Positions 7,980 to 15,247 of a stretch of DNA of 16,397 nucleotides are shown here, one piece after another. Made by a program: the position numbers and the translations under genes. The notes below the pieces were generated by a model, which made no database searches, had not been told where the DNA came from, and saw only the letters and a program-made list of their open reading frames with translations. Each line of letters begins with the position of its first letter. The stretch's first letter is position 1. The stretch spans positions 1-16,397 of the forward strand of contig JAJTHY010000074.1 in NCBI GenBank assembly GCA_021298045.1. The letters are read 5' to 3'. Origin of the DNA: Candidatus Jidaibacter sp. (GTDB lineage: Bacteria; Pseudomonadota; Alphaproteobacteria; Rickettsiales; Midichloriaceae).

Positions 7980-8216
7980 TTATTCAGTTTGGTTAGCAAT
8001 TTTTAGCTTATTGAGTAAATCCATATAATCCTGCAGTACCTGAATAAGCTGGCTTTGCTCGAGTAATGCAACCACCGATTCTTCGATTTTTTGCTATTCT
8101 TGCGCAGTATAATGAGGAGCCGTCGGGCAATTACTTGTCGGCACTCTCCCGAGATTTACGCAGCCGCTCAAGCAAACCAGACTTGCCCCGATCACGATAA
8201 CATTTATTTTGTTCAC
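7980..8216 (-). pseudogene. Small lipoprotein gene remnant with internal stop
   Basis: On the minus strand, from a GTG at 8216, the frame reads VNKINVIVIGASLVCLSGC, a textbook lipoprotein signal with lipobox LSGC. VNLGRVPTSNCPTAPHYT follows, then an in-frame TAG (8096-8094), then a helical tail (QKIEESVVALLEQSQ..., DYMDLLNKLKIANQTE) to a TAA at 7980. The first codons coincide with the junction to the IS982 fragment (from about 8207), so the true 5' end and its signals have probably been lost. Small lipoproteins of this size occur in phage lysis cassettes and conjugation systems; which one is unknown. Broken by a stop codon and by insertion. Confidence 0.5.
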
Positions 8217-8297
8217 CTAATTTCTACCCTTATTTCTTATTGTCTTAAGCCTTCCAAGCCTTCCATCAAAACTCATTTTCTAATCCCGAACTGAGGT
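8207..8297 (+). mobile_element. IS982-family fragment: transposase 3' end plus terminal repeat
   Basis: The last ~27 codons of a transposase (FVHLISTLISYCL.., KPSIKTHFLIPN, stop 8292-8294) plus the terminal repeat CTAATCCCGAACTGAGG. They match the minus-strand remnant ending at 4523 almost residue for residue, in inverted orientation. Everything upstream of the fragment is lost. It interrupts the lipoprotein scar on its left and supplies the last codons of the tetR-type gene on its right. Confidence 0.8.
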
Positions 8298-8739
8298 TTT
8301 TAGTATTACCATGAAATAATGGCATAAGGGCTTGCTCAATTATTGTAAATAGTTCTTTGATCTTGTTCGCGTACCATTCAGGCAAAGGAATATCCTGAGG
8401 AAGATTAAATTCAAATAATGCACTCCAACTATTATAATTTTTTTGTGCAAATTCTATATAATGGGCAGCTAATTTTTTAATTCTATCAACATGCTGCCGT
8501 TTATTGGTAGCTTGTAATATATGGCCATACATCTCCTCCAATGTGGTGGCATTAATGTGCAAAATTAGAACCTCATGACTTCCAAAAATATTGTAGACCG
8601 TACCAACTGTATAGCAGATTGATTTTGCGACTTTACGCGCACTGAACTTGCTGAACCCCTCATTAACAATGAGTTCTTTTCCAGCTAAAATAGCCATTTT
8701 TTTTAGCTCTTCTCTCGTATGATCACTTCGTCTTGCCAT
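8266..8739 (-). CDS. TetR/AcrR-type regulator, C-terminus altered by IS end
   Basis: A 157-residue regulator. N-terminal helix-turn-helix at about 32-56 (FSARKVAKS..TVGTVYNIFGS), preceded by the usual basic tail MARRSDHTREEL. The ligand domain has YIEFAQKNYNSWSALFEF, like TetR proteins with a WHG-type C-terminal domain. Most TetR proteins are about 190-200 aa; here the last ~11 residues (KNLSSGLENEF) are read from the IS982 terminal repeat, so the natural C-terminus has been cut off. It is transcribed away from the seven-gene operon, and its promoter overlaps the operon promoter, so it is the obvious candidate regulator. Whether the truncated form still binds a ligand or dimerises is unknown; loss of function would leave the operon derepressed if it was a repressor. 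Confidence 0.85.
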   Translation of the reverse strand: MARRSDHTREELKKMAILAGKELIVNEGFSKFSARKVAKSICYTVGTVYNIFGSHEVLILHINATTLEEMYGHILQATNKRQHVDRIKKLAAHYIEFAQKNYNSWSALFEFNLPQDIPLPEWYANKIKELFTIIEQALMPLFHGNTKNLSSGLENEF

Positions 8740-8761
8740 ATTTTATTGCACACTGTATAAT
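8733..8761 (+). promoter_or_regulatory. Promoter of the seven-gene operon
   Basis: TTGCCA (8733-8738), a 17-nt spacer and a perfect TATAAT (8756-8761). Transcription would start near 8768, about 60 nt before the ketosynthase start. The -35 covers the tetR start codon. The -10 shares bases with the -10 of the opposing tetR promoter, so the two cannot be occupied together. Confidence 0.7.
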
Positions 8762-8788
8762 TATCTGCTATCGTGGGCATCGTGTCAA
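8760..8788 (-). promoter_or_regulatory. Promoter of the tetR-type gene
   Basis: On the minus strand TTGACA (8788-8783), a 17-nt spacer and GATAAT (8765-8760). Transcription would start near 8753, leaving a leader of only about 14 nt, consistent with the absence of a clear ribosome-binding site. The spacer holds a direct repeat ATCGTG (8770-8775 and 8779-8784) on the plus strand that could be part of the regulator's binding site; this last point is inference. Confidence 0.65.
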
Positions 8789-8828
8789 TAGTTTATACCG
8801 ATATAACAACGAAAGAATTAGGTTGGTG

Positions 8829-9836
8829 GTGCCCATAAGGCTTATAAACATAACGGGAACGGGTAAGTATTTGCCAGATAAGATAGTTCCGTCGCAAGAG
8901 CTTGATGCAAAGCTTGGCAAGCCAAATGGTTGGGTTCAAAATAAATCTGGAGTGTCTAAAAGGTATTTTGCAAGCCAACACGAAACAACTTCTTTTATGG
9001 CAACACAAGCTGCAAAAGAAGCCTTGAAGAAAGCAGCCATCAGTCCTGAAGAATTGGACTGTATTATTGGTGCGTGTGGCGTGATGGAGCAGCCAATTCC
9101 ATGCACAGCAACCCTTGTTCATAAACAGCTAGGACTAGAGAAGTCCGGCATTTCAGCATTTGATATTAACAGTACGTGCCTTAGCTTCCTTTCAGCACTG
9201 GACATAGCATCCTATATGATTGATGCAAAACGTTTTAGGAACGTGCTCATTGTTTCCAGCGATATTCCATCCTTAGGACTGAACTGGAACCACATGGAAA
9301 GTTGCACGATTTTTGGTGACGGTGCAGCGGCTACCATACTATCTTCTCCTACAGAAAAGCAAGAGACAAGGATACTGTCTTCACGTCTGGAAACCTATAG
9401 TGAAGGAAGCTCTTACTGCCAGGTTCAGGCTGGGGGTACCAAACTACATCCTTCAAGGTTTATGGAAGATTTAAGCGAATATGCGCTCTTCGAAATGGAC
9501 GGTAAGGCGGCATACAAGCTAACTGCAAGCGTCATTGATGATTTTGTTGGCCGATTGTTTAAAGACACAAAGCTAACTTTGGACGATATGGACTGGGTAA
9601 TCCCCCATCAGGCTAGCCTGCTTGCCATGCACCATTTACGTAAAAAGTTGGGCGTTCCAGAAGAGAAGCTTATCGACATATTCTCTACCCATGGAAATCA
9701 AGTCGCAGCCTCCATTCCAACGGCATTTCATGAGGCCTTCTTAACAAACAAAATTCGGAGTGGAGACAAAATCTTACTTATTGGTACGGGTGCGGGCGTT
9801 TCATTGGGCGGAATGATTCTGGAGTATAACCAATGA
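8829..9836 (+). CDS. KAS III-type ketosynthase (FabH/OleA-like)
   Basis: A thiolase-fold condensing enzyme of the ketoacyl-ACP synthase III group, about 335 aa from a GTG start. With that numbering the catalytic residues are Cys117 (DINSTCLSFL), His260 (VIPHQAS) and Asn290 (HGNQVAAS), the complete C-H-N triad of active KAS III enzymes. GDGAAATIL and the C-terminal GTGAGVSLGG are also typical. I chose GTG 8829 (AGG 6 nt upstream) because the ATG at 8733 lies in the promoter and overlaps tetR, and homology begins at PIRLINITGTGKYLPD. The reaction is expected to be a decarboxylative or non-decarboxylative condensation of acyl-CoA/ACP. The next gene resembles OleD, so an OleA-like head-to-head condensation is possible. 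It overlaps the next gene by 4 nt. The substrate is unknown. Confidence 0.9.
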   Translation: MPIRLINITGTGKYLPDKIVPSQELDAKLGKPNGWVQNKSGVSKRYFASQHETTSFMATQAAKEALKKAAISPEELDCIIGACGVMEQPIPCTATLVHKQLGLEKSGISAFDINSTCLSFLSALDIASYMIDAKRFRNVLIVSSDIPSLGLNWNHMESCTIFGDGAAATILSSPTEKQETRILSSRLETYSEGSSYCQVQAGGTKLHPSRFMEDLSEYALFEMDGKAAYKLTASVIDDFVGRLFKDTKLTLDDMDWVIPHQASLLAMHHLRKKLGVPEEKLIDIFSTHGNQVAASIPTAFHEAFLTNKIRSGDKILLIGTGAGVSLGGMILEYNQ

Positions 9837-10834
9837 AAGCATTGATCACCGGTGCAACTGGATGTTTGGGAAGGAATCTGGCCACCAGGTTATTGAGAGA
9901 AGGTTGGGAAGTGCATGTGACAGGCCGTAACGAATCAATAGGCGCTTTGTTGGAAAATCAAGGAGGAAGATTTTATAAGGCTGACCTTGGGAACAAGGAA
10001 GCAATCACAGCGTTATGCCAAGGCAAGGATGTGATTTTTCATTGTGGAGCACTCTCTTCGCCATGGGGAAAGTATTCGGATTTCTACCGTGCTAATGTTT
10101 TGGGTACCAATAATGTGATCGAAGGATGCCTGAAGCACGATGTGAAGCGGTTAGTACATGTCTCTACGCCCAGCATTTATTTTGATTTTAAAGAAAAACA
10201 CCAGATTTCTGAAGCCGATCTACTCCCAGAAAAGCCTGTAAACCATTATGCCGCAACGAAGCATGAGGCAGAACATTTTATTGATGCTGCTTTTAAGGAG
10301 CATAACCTCCCTGTAATTACCATACGTCCTAGGGCTATTTTTGGTCCTTACGATACAGCAATTATGCCGCGTATTATCCGTGCTGCACGCAATGGGAAGG
10401 TGCCTCATATCAATGGTGGCAATGCGCTTATTGATGCCACCTATGTAGATAACGTAGTAGAAAGCCTGCTATTATGCGCTTCAGCACATGAGGCTGCTTT
10501 AGGTAAGAAATATAACATTACCAATGGCGAACCTATACAATTAAAAGACCTGCTGAGGCTATCATTTTCGGCGCTTGGCTTGCCTTTTCAACCTAAATAT
10601 ATTTCATACAAAACCGCCTATAGAATGGCGACTATCATGGAAGCCGTTGCTTCCCTTCCAGGGATCTCATGGGAGCCAGTGCTGACAAAATATGGTGTAG
10701 GTGTTTTCAGCATTGGACAAACCTTGGATATTAGCGCTGCCATACGTGATCTTGGCTATAAGCCAATTATTACCTTAGACCAAGGGATAAGACGTTTTGC
10801 AGCATGGTGGAAGGAGAAGCATCATGCAGCTTGA
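9833..10834 (+). CDS. NAD(P)-dependent epimerase/reductase, OleD-like
   Basis: A 333-residue extended short-chain dehydrogenase. Nucleotide-binding motif TGATGCLG (7-14), acid switch region around 50-51, the catalytic Ser in HVSTPSIYF (109-117), and Tyr139/Lys143 in HYAATKHE. The segment AL..WGKY.DFY.ANVLGTNNV followed by STPSIYF is strikingly like OleD, which reduces 2-alkyl-3-oxoalkanoates in bacterial olefin/beta-lactone synthesis, and like 3-beta-hydroxysteroid dehydrogenases. Beside a KAS III enzyme, reduction of the beta-keto product is the natural role. ATGA overlap with the ketosynthase; GGAG lies about 9 nt before the start. Sugar-nucleotide epimerase activity is a less likely alternative. 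Confidence 0.88.
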   Translation: MKALITGATGCLGRNLATRLLREGWEVHVTGRNESIGALLENQGGRFYKADLGNKEAITALCQGKDVIFHCGALSSPWGKYSDFYRANVLGTNNVIEGCLKHDVKRLVHVSTPSIYFDFKEKHQISEADLLPEKPVNHYAATKHEAEHFIDAAFKEHNLPVITIRPRAIFGPYDTAIMPRIIRAARNGKVPHINGGNALIDATYVDNVVESLLLCASAHEAALGKKYNITNGEPIQLKDLLRLSFSALGLPFQPKYISYKTAYRMATIMEAVASLPGISWEPVLTKYGVGVFSIGQTLDISAAIRDLGYKPIITLDQGIRRFAAWWKEKHHAA

Positions 10835-11669
10835 GCATACGCTCTTTTCTGCGGGTTATTGCACCCATCCGGAATGTGTGACGATAAAGGGCGGAAGCTG
10901 GCACGCTAAAGAATATCCTGCGTTATGCGCGCTCATAAAGCATCCTGAACATGGATATGTACTCTTTGATACTGGCTATAGCCAGCGCTTCTTTGATGCA
11001 ACAAGGAAATGGCCGCTCTGGTTATACCAAAAAATTACGCCTGTGCATGTAAAAGATGACCAGACACTTGTCCATCAGTTGGAAAACAAAGGCATTAGAC
11101 CGGAAGAAATAAAGACTATTTTCCTTTCACATTTCCATGCAGATCATATCGCTGGGATACAAGATTTTCCTAACGCAGCCATTCTTTGCAGCCAGAAGGG
11201 GTATAAAGCAATAGCACATACACAAGGCTTTGGAGCTTTACGGAAAGGGTTTGCGAAGGGGTTGTTACCGGAAGACGTTGAAACCCGCTTGCTATGGATT
11301 GAGGATAGTAAAACGGTTCCGCTTGAGCATTCATTGCAACCTTTCATAGAAGGAAAGGACATATTTGGCGATGGAAGCCTGCTTGCTATTGCATTGCCTG
11401 GCCATGCAGAGGGGCAATATGGGTTATTATTTAAAAATCAAAACCAGCAATCGGTGTTCCTGATTGCGGATAGCTGCTGGTCGAGCGCCGCATACCGTGA
11501 TTATAGGCTGCCTTCACCAATTACTTATCTGGTTCATGATCAGAAAAAGGCCTATCAGGAAACATTGCTTAAATTACACCGTCTATACAAAAGTAATCCG
11601 CATATCCGTATTATTCCCTCGCATTGCCAGGAGGTTTGGAAGGAATTAATTGAGGGGCATCATGCGTGA
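10824..11669 (+). CDS. Metallo-beta-lactamase-fold hydrolase
   Basis: A 281-residue MBL-fold protein, start ATG 10824 with GGAG about 9 nt upstream, overlapping the reductase by 11 nt. A complete di-metal site is visible: LSHFHADHIAG (His103, His105, Asp107, His108), PGHAEG (His194), IADS (Asp216) and IPSHC (His267). YVLFDTGYS precedes it. The overall plan is like AHL-lactonase-type MBL proteins. In this operon it might open a lactone or hydrolyse a thioester, releasing or editing the product; that is inference. No signal peptide, so cytosolic, which argues against a role as a secreted beta-lactamase. Confidence 0.87.
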   Translation: MQLEHTLFSAGYCTHPECVTIKGGSWHAKEYPALCALIKHPEHGYVLFDTGYSQRFFDATRKWPLWLYQKITPVHVKDDQTLVHQLENKGIRPEEIKTIFLSHFHADHIAGIQDFPNAAILCSQKGYKAIAHTQGFGALRKGFAKGLLPEDVETRLLWIEDSKTVPLEHSLQPFIEGKDIFGDGSLLAIALPGHAEGQYGLLFKNQNQQSVFLIADSCWSSAAYRDYRLPSPITYLVHDQKKAYQETLLKLHRLYKSNPHIRIIPSHCQEVWKELIEGHHA

Positions 11670-12972
11670 TATAGCAACTATCCTTTATCATTTCTGGCAG
11701 GCACGAAAACTCATGCAGCGTTTCAAAACACGGGAACAATTGGAACAGTGGCAAGAGCAGCGCTTAAGTCATTTCAAACGTGCTATCCTAAACCAATCCC
11801 CTTTTTACCGTGAGTATTGTGATAAACCGCTTGAAGTATTTCCTGCTATTAACAAGAAAATCATGCTGGAGCATTTTGATGCCATTAACACTAAGGGCAT
11901 TGCCCTATCCCAAGCGTTAGAAATATCGCGGTTAGCAGAAGAAAGCCGTAATTTTGCGCCGACGATCAATGATATTACGGTTGGCCTTTCTTCTGGAACG
12001 TCGGGTAAACAGAGCATATTTCTTGCATCAAAGGCAGAACGTTTGAAATGGGCAGGTATTATGCTCGCCAAAGCATTACCTGGAAGTATAACAGAGCCAC
12101 ACAAAATTGCTTTTTTCTTACGTGCAAACAGTAATTTATATACCACCTTAAGCAAAGGCAGGCACATCCAGTTCCATTTTTTTGACCTTACCCAGGATTT
12201 TGAAACCAACTTGGCTTCTCTCAAGGAGCTCCAGCCCAGTATTCTCACGGTTCCAGCAAGTGTCCTGAAGCAGATAGCTATGGCGCAGGAATTAGGCAAA
12301 ATTCGTATAAAGCCACGTAAGATATTCTCGGTTGCAGAGGTGCTTGATTCTGAAGATCAATCCTATATCGAGGCGGTTTTTAAGCAGAATGTCCATCAAA
12401 TCTACCAATGTACGGAAGGCTTTTTAGGTATTACCAATCAGACAGGGAAATTATACCTCAACGAAGAATATATCCATATCGAAAAAGAATGGGTTGATAA
12501 GGAATCAGGCAGGTTTGTGCCCATCATTACCGATTTTTCGCGTACCACGCAGCCTATCGTCCGTTATCGCCTGGATGATATATTGGTAGAAGATGTTTCC
12601 GATACTTCCCCGTTTACCTGCCTTAAAAGTATTGAAGGACGGTGTGATGATGTATGTTATTTTCCCTTGCAGGATGGTAAATTAAAGCCCGTATTTGCCG
12701 ATATAGTAAGGCAGGCAATGATCCGGGCACAAGCCAGTTTCAGAGAGTATAAAATCATTCAACATGCGCCACAAAAGCTGGAGATACAATTACTGGCTGA
12801 GGACATCACTTCTTGCAAACAGGAAGTCACCGCTTCTATTCATAGGCTATGCAAACAGCGCGGATGTGTAACACCGGAAATCTATTTTTCCTCCTATATT
12901 GCGAGTCCCCCACATCAGAAGCTTAGACGTATCGAACGCCGTTTTGCACTTCCACACATGGAGGCGGCATGA
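11662..12972 (+). CDS. F390-synthetase/CapK-related adenylate-forming enzyme
   Basis: A 436-residue enzyme of the adenylate-forming superfamily. ATP-loop VGLSSGTSGK (107-116), the YQCTEG motif (248-253) corresponding to the YGxTE element, RYRLDD (301-306) and EGRCDDV (325-331, the GRxDD hinge), then a C-terminal domain. It fits the group annotated as F390 synthetase-related or CapK/PaaK-like proteins. It should activate a carboxylate as acyl-AMP for transfer to a thiol or amine, or, by analogy with OleC, for beta-lactone closure; the acceptor is unknown. ATG 11662 is preferred to an upstream TTG because GAGGGG lies just before it. It overlaps the MBL gene by 8 nt. No carrier protein is encoded nearby. 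Confidence 0.85.
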   Translation: MRDIATILYHFWQARKLMQRFKTREQLEQWQEQRLSHFKRAILNQSPFYREYCDKPLEVFPAINKKIMLEHFDAINTKGIALSQALEISRLAEESRNFAPTINDITVGLSSGTSGKQSIFLASKAERLKWAGIMLAKALPGSITEPHKIAFFLRANSNLYTTLSKGRHIQFHFFDLTQDFETNLASLKELQPSILTVPASVLKQIAMAQELGKIRIKPRKIFSVAEVLDSEDQSYIEAVFKQNVHQIYQCTEGFLGITNQTGKLYLNEEYIHIEKEWVDKESGRFVPIITDFSRTTQPIVRYRLDDILVEDVSDTSPFTCLKSIEGRCDDVCYFPLQDGKLKPVFADIVRQAMIRAQASFREYKIIQHAPQKLEIQLLAEDITSCKQEVTASIHRLCKQRGCVTPEIYFSSYIASPPHQKLRRIERRFALPHMEAA

Positions 12973-14111
12973 AGAATATCCTTATCACCGGCGCAAGAGC
13001 ACCTGCTGCTCTGGACTTAATGCGGAAATTATCCGCTGCTGGGTTTACTGTATATGCAGCAGATTCTGTGAAGTGTCCTTTAAGCAAAGTATCCAGCAGT
13101 ATATCCGGGTATTTTTTACTTCCACCTCCAGCAAGCAATCTCTTAAGGTTCATTGAAACATTAGAGGATATTATTATCCGCCACAACATAGACATGATTA
13201 TTCCCACCTGCGAAGAAGTGTTTTTCATGAGTAGGCATAAAGAGCGGCTTGAAAAGCATTGCGTGGTTTTTTGCGATGATTTCCAGAAACTACGGCTACT
13301 TCATAATAAATACGCCTTCCTTGAAGCAGCCAAAGATTGCGGCGTGCTGATACCAGAAACTGATTTGATAGACAGCAGGCAAGCATTGCATGGGTTAACA
13401 CATACGGAACAGAAAGTATTTAAGCCGGTATTCTCCCGTTTTGCATCCCATACACTTATCCGTCCTGAAAAAACTGCCCTACAATCCATCACGTTAAGCA
13501 AAGAGTTCCCCTGGGTGGCGCAAGCCTATATTCCAGGAACGGAATATTGCACCTATAGCATTGCTGTAAATGGGAGGTTACAGGCACATAGTTGTTATCA
13601 GCCGAAATATCGGGCTGGCATTGGTTCGGGGATTTATTTCATACCAGCACTTCGAGTGGACATTCGGGAGTTTGTCGATAATTTTGTCAAGAAACACCAT
13701 TACACTGGCCAGATTGGGTTTGATTTTATAATCACAGAGCAGAACGAACTTTATGTACTTGAATGCAATCCAAGAGCTACCAGCGGTATTCATTGCCTGC
13801 CGGATAGTAGGGAATGGGAGCAGATAATAGTAGGAAACAGACAGACGCCCTTAACCTCTGAATCTAGGCATAAAATGGTTTCTCTTGCCATGATGACATT
13901 TGGCCTAAAATACCTGAGGCAAGTATTCTGGTTAACATTACTGAAAGATTTTTATAAAGCACATGATCCAGTTTGGAACCGTCACGATAGGGCTCCCAGT
14001 TTTTATCAGTGTATCAGCCTGATGGAAATTATCATAAAAGCGATGAAGCAGCGTGTCTCCCTAAAAGAAGCGGCCACTGCCGATATTGAATGGAACGGGG
14101 AGCCGCTATGA
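12969..14111 (+). CDS. ATP-grasp ligase
   Basis: A 380-residue ATP-grasp protein. N-terminal Rossmann-like region (ILITGARAPAALDLM, 4-18), nucleotide lysine in VFKPVFSR (150-157), VAQAYIPGTEY (183-193), and the metal-binding end GFDFI (250-254) with LECNPRATSGIH (264-275), where Glu265 and Asn267 would hold Mg. A 100-residue C-terminal part follows with no motif I recognise. ATP-grasp enzymes join a carboxylate to an amine or thiol through an acyl-phosphate. Its place after an adenylating enzyme suggests two separate carboxylate activations in the pathway. ATGA overlap with the previous gene, GGAGG 4-5 nt upstream. Confidence 0.88.
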   Translation: MKNILITGARAPAALDLMRKLSAAGFTVYAADSVKCPLSKVSSSISGYFLLPPPASNLLRFIETLEDIIIRHNIDMIIPTCEEVFFMSRHKERLEKHCVVFCDDFQKLRLLHNKYAFLEAAKDCGVLIPETDLIDSRQALHGLTHTEQKVFKPVFSRFASHTLIRPEKTALQSITLSKEFPWVAQAYIPGTEYCTYSIAVNGRLQAHSCYQPKYRAGIGSGIYFIPALRVDIREFVDNFVKKHHYTGQIGFDFIITEQNELYVLECNPRATSGIHCLPDSREWEQIIVGNRQTPLTSESRHKMVSLAMMTFGLKYLRQVFWLTLLKDFYKAHDPVWNRHDRAPSFYQCISLMEIIIKAMKQRVSLKEAATADIEWNGEPL

Positions 14112-15247
14112 CTAATGTTGCGCTCTATACCTCAAAAAACATTGATAGCTTTATTTGGCAGGATAGCCACGTTTTTGAAAAACACTATCTATTACCGTTT
14201 ATTAAAGAGGGAGCGCAAAAGTTTATCGCCAATGTGGAAACAGAAACGGCATTGCTTGAGGTGGATGGATATATATTTCCAGTAACCATCAACAATAAAG
14301 AATATGAAAGTTCCTATGTTTGCTCACCCTATAATGCGTGTATCAGCTATTCAAAAGAGGAAATGTCTAAACTTGGTAATAAGCCTTTGGAGTTTGCTCT
14401 ACAAACCCTGGCCAATATATCCGGGCTACTCTTAAAATCAGCGAAGATTAATAAGGTGGTAAGCATTAATAATTGGCTGCTTTCTACCAATCTTTATCAA
14501 GCTTGGGACGGAGAAGGTATCAAAACAATGACGGACTTTCTGGTGCAAACATTCCCAGACCATGTGTTAATGTCCCGCTCACTCAATGAACATACAAATC
14601 CAACTCTGTTAAAACAATATGCGCAAAATGGATATGATTTTGTTCCAAGCCGGCAAGTCTATTTGTTTGATAAAGCAAACGGTGATTACCTCAAGAAAAA
14701 TAACGTTAAATGGGATTTTGCACTGCTTGAGGATACAGGATATTGCATAGTAACTCATGATGAAATAACCCCTGGAGACTACTCCCGTATTACCGATCTA
14801 TATAACAAACTGTATTTAGATAAATATTCTTACCATAACCCACAATTTACCATAGAATGTATTGCGCTTTGGCATAAGCATAAACTGGTGGTGATGCAGG
14901 GCTTACGTAACCAGAGCGGTATTTTAGATGGCATAGCAGGTTGTTTTGAGCGGGATGGTATCACCACGGCACCGCTTGTAGGTTACGATACCGCATTGCC
15001 GCAATCCATTGGCCTATACCGCATGCTCATTGCCTTGGTTATCAAACGCGCCCATATCCATAATATGGTACTTAATTGCAGTTCTGGGGCATCAGAGTTC
15101 AAACGTTTAAGAGGCGCTGTTCCTGAAATAGAATACAGCGTTATATATACCAAACACCTTTCTTTATACCGCAGGGTTATCTGGCGGATATTGATCTGGA
15201 TATTGTCCTATATCGGCGTCCCTCTTATGAGGAAATACAAGTTATGA
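14108..15247 (+). CDS. Large GNAT-like acyltransferase, function unknown
   Basis: A 379-residue protein with no motif diagnostic of a characterised enzyme. The C-terminal half (AGCFERDGI..APLVGYDTALPQSIGLYRML, then HNMVLNCSSGASEFKRLRG) has the pattern of FemAB/GNAT-like N-acyltransferases, where a strand-helix unit is followed by an Asn-rich strand and a GA.fK..RGA block. The last residues (WRILIWILSYIGVPLM) are hydrophobic and may lie on a membrane, consistent with a lipid-like substrate. ATG 14108 is chosen over 14090: GGGGAG lies just before it and it makes an ATGA overlap with the ATP-grasp gene. It also overlaps the Rieske gene by 4 nt. Transfer of an acyl or aminoacyl group is the likely job; this is inference. 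Confidence 0.65.
   Translation: MTNVALYTSKNIDSFIWQDSHVFEKHYLLPFIKEGAQKFIANVETETALLEVDGYIFPVTINNKEYESSYVCSPYNACISYSKEEMSKLGNKPLEFALQTLANISGLLLKSAKINKVVSINNWLLSTNLYQAWDGEGIKTMTDFLVQTFPDHVLMSRSLNEHTNPTLLKQYAQNGYDFVPSRQVYLFDKANGDYLKKNNVKWDFALLEDTGYCIVTHDEITPGDYSRITDLYNKLYLDKYSYHNPQFTIECIALWHKHKLVVMQGLRNQSGILDGIAGCFERDGITTAPLVGYDTALPQSIGLYRMLIALVIKRAHIHNMVLNCSSGASEFKRLRGAVPEIEYSVIYTKHLSLYRRVIWRILIWILSYIGVPLMRKYKL

Larger units (their letters stand above)
4523..8297. mobile_element. Fossil composite element bounded by two inverted IS982-family remnants
   Basis: The left boundary (4523) starts CCTCAATTCGGGATTAG and the right boundary (ending 8296-8297) is CTAATCCCGAACTGAGG, the same end in inverse orientation. 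Each end is directly joined to the 3' coding end of an IS982-type transposase that reads outwards. Between them lie an ABC-F ATPase gene, a class A beta-lactamase-like gene and a broken lipoprotein gene. The arrangement is that of a composite transposon carrying resistance-type genes. No flanking target duplication is evident and both transposases are dead, so it is a relic or coincidental pairing. The sequence shows the inverted ends; the joint-mobility history is inference. Confidence 0.5.

Noticed and set aside
8091..8294. 67-residue plus-strand frame as a gene
   Set aside because: It is a chance fusion of the antisense of the lipoprotein scar with the 3' end of the IS982 transposase.
8733..8828. 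Upstream ATG start for the ketosynthase, adding 32 residues
   Set aside because: It would begin inside the operon promoter -35 and overlap the tetR start; the extra residues do not look like KAS III and no ribosome-binding site is present.
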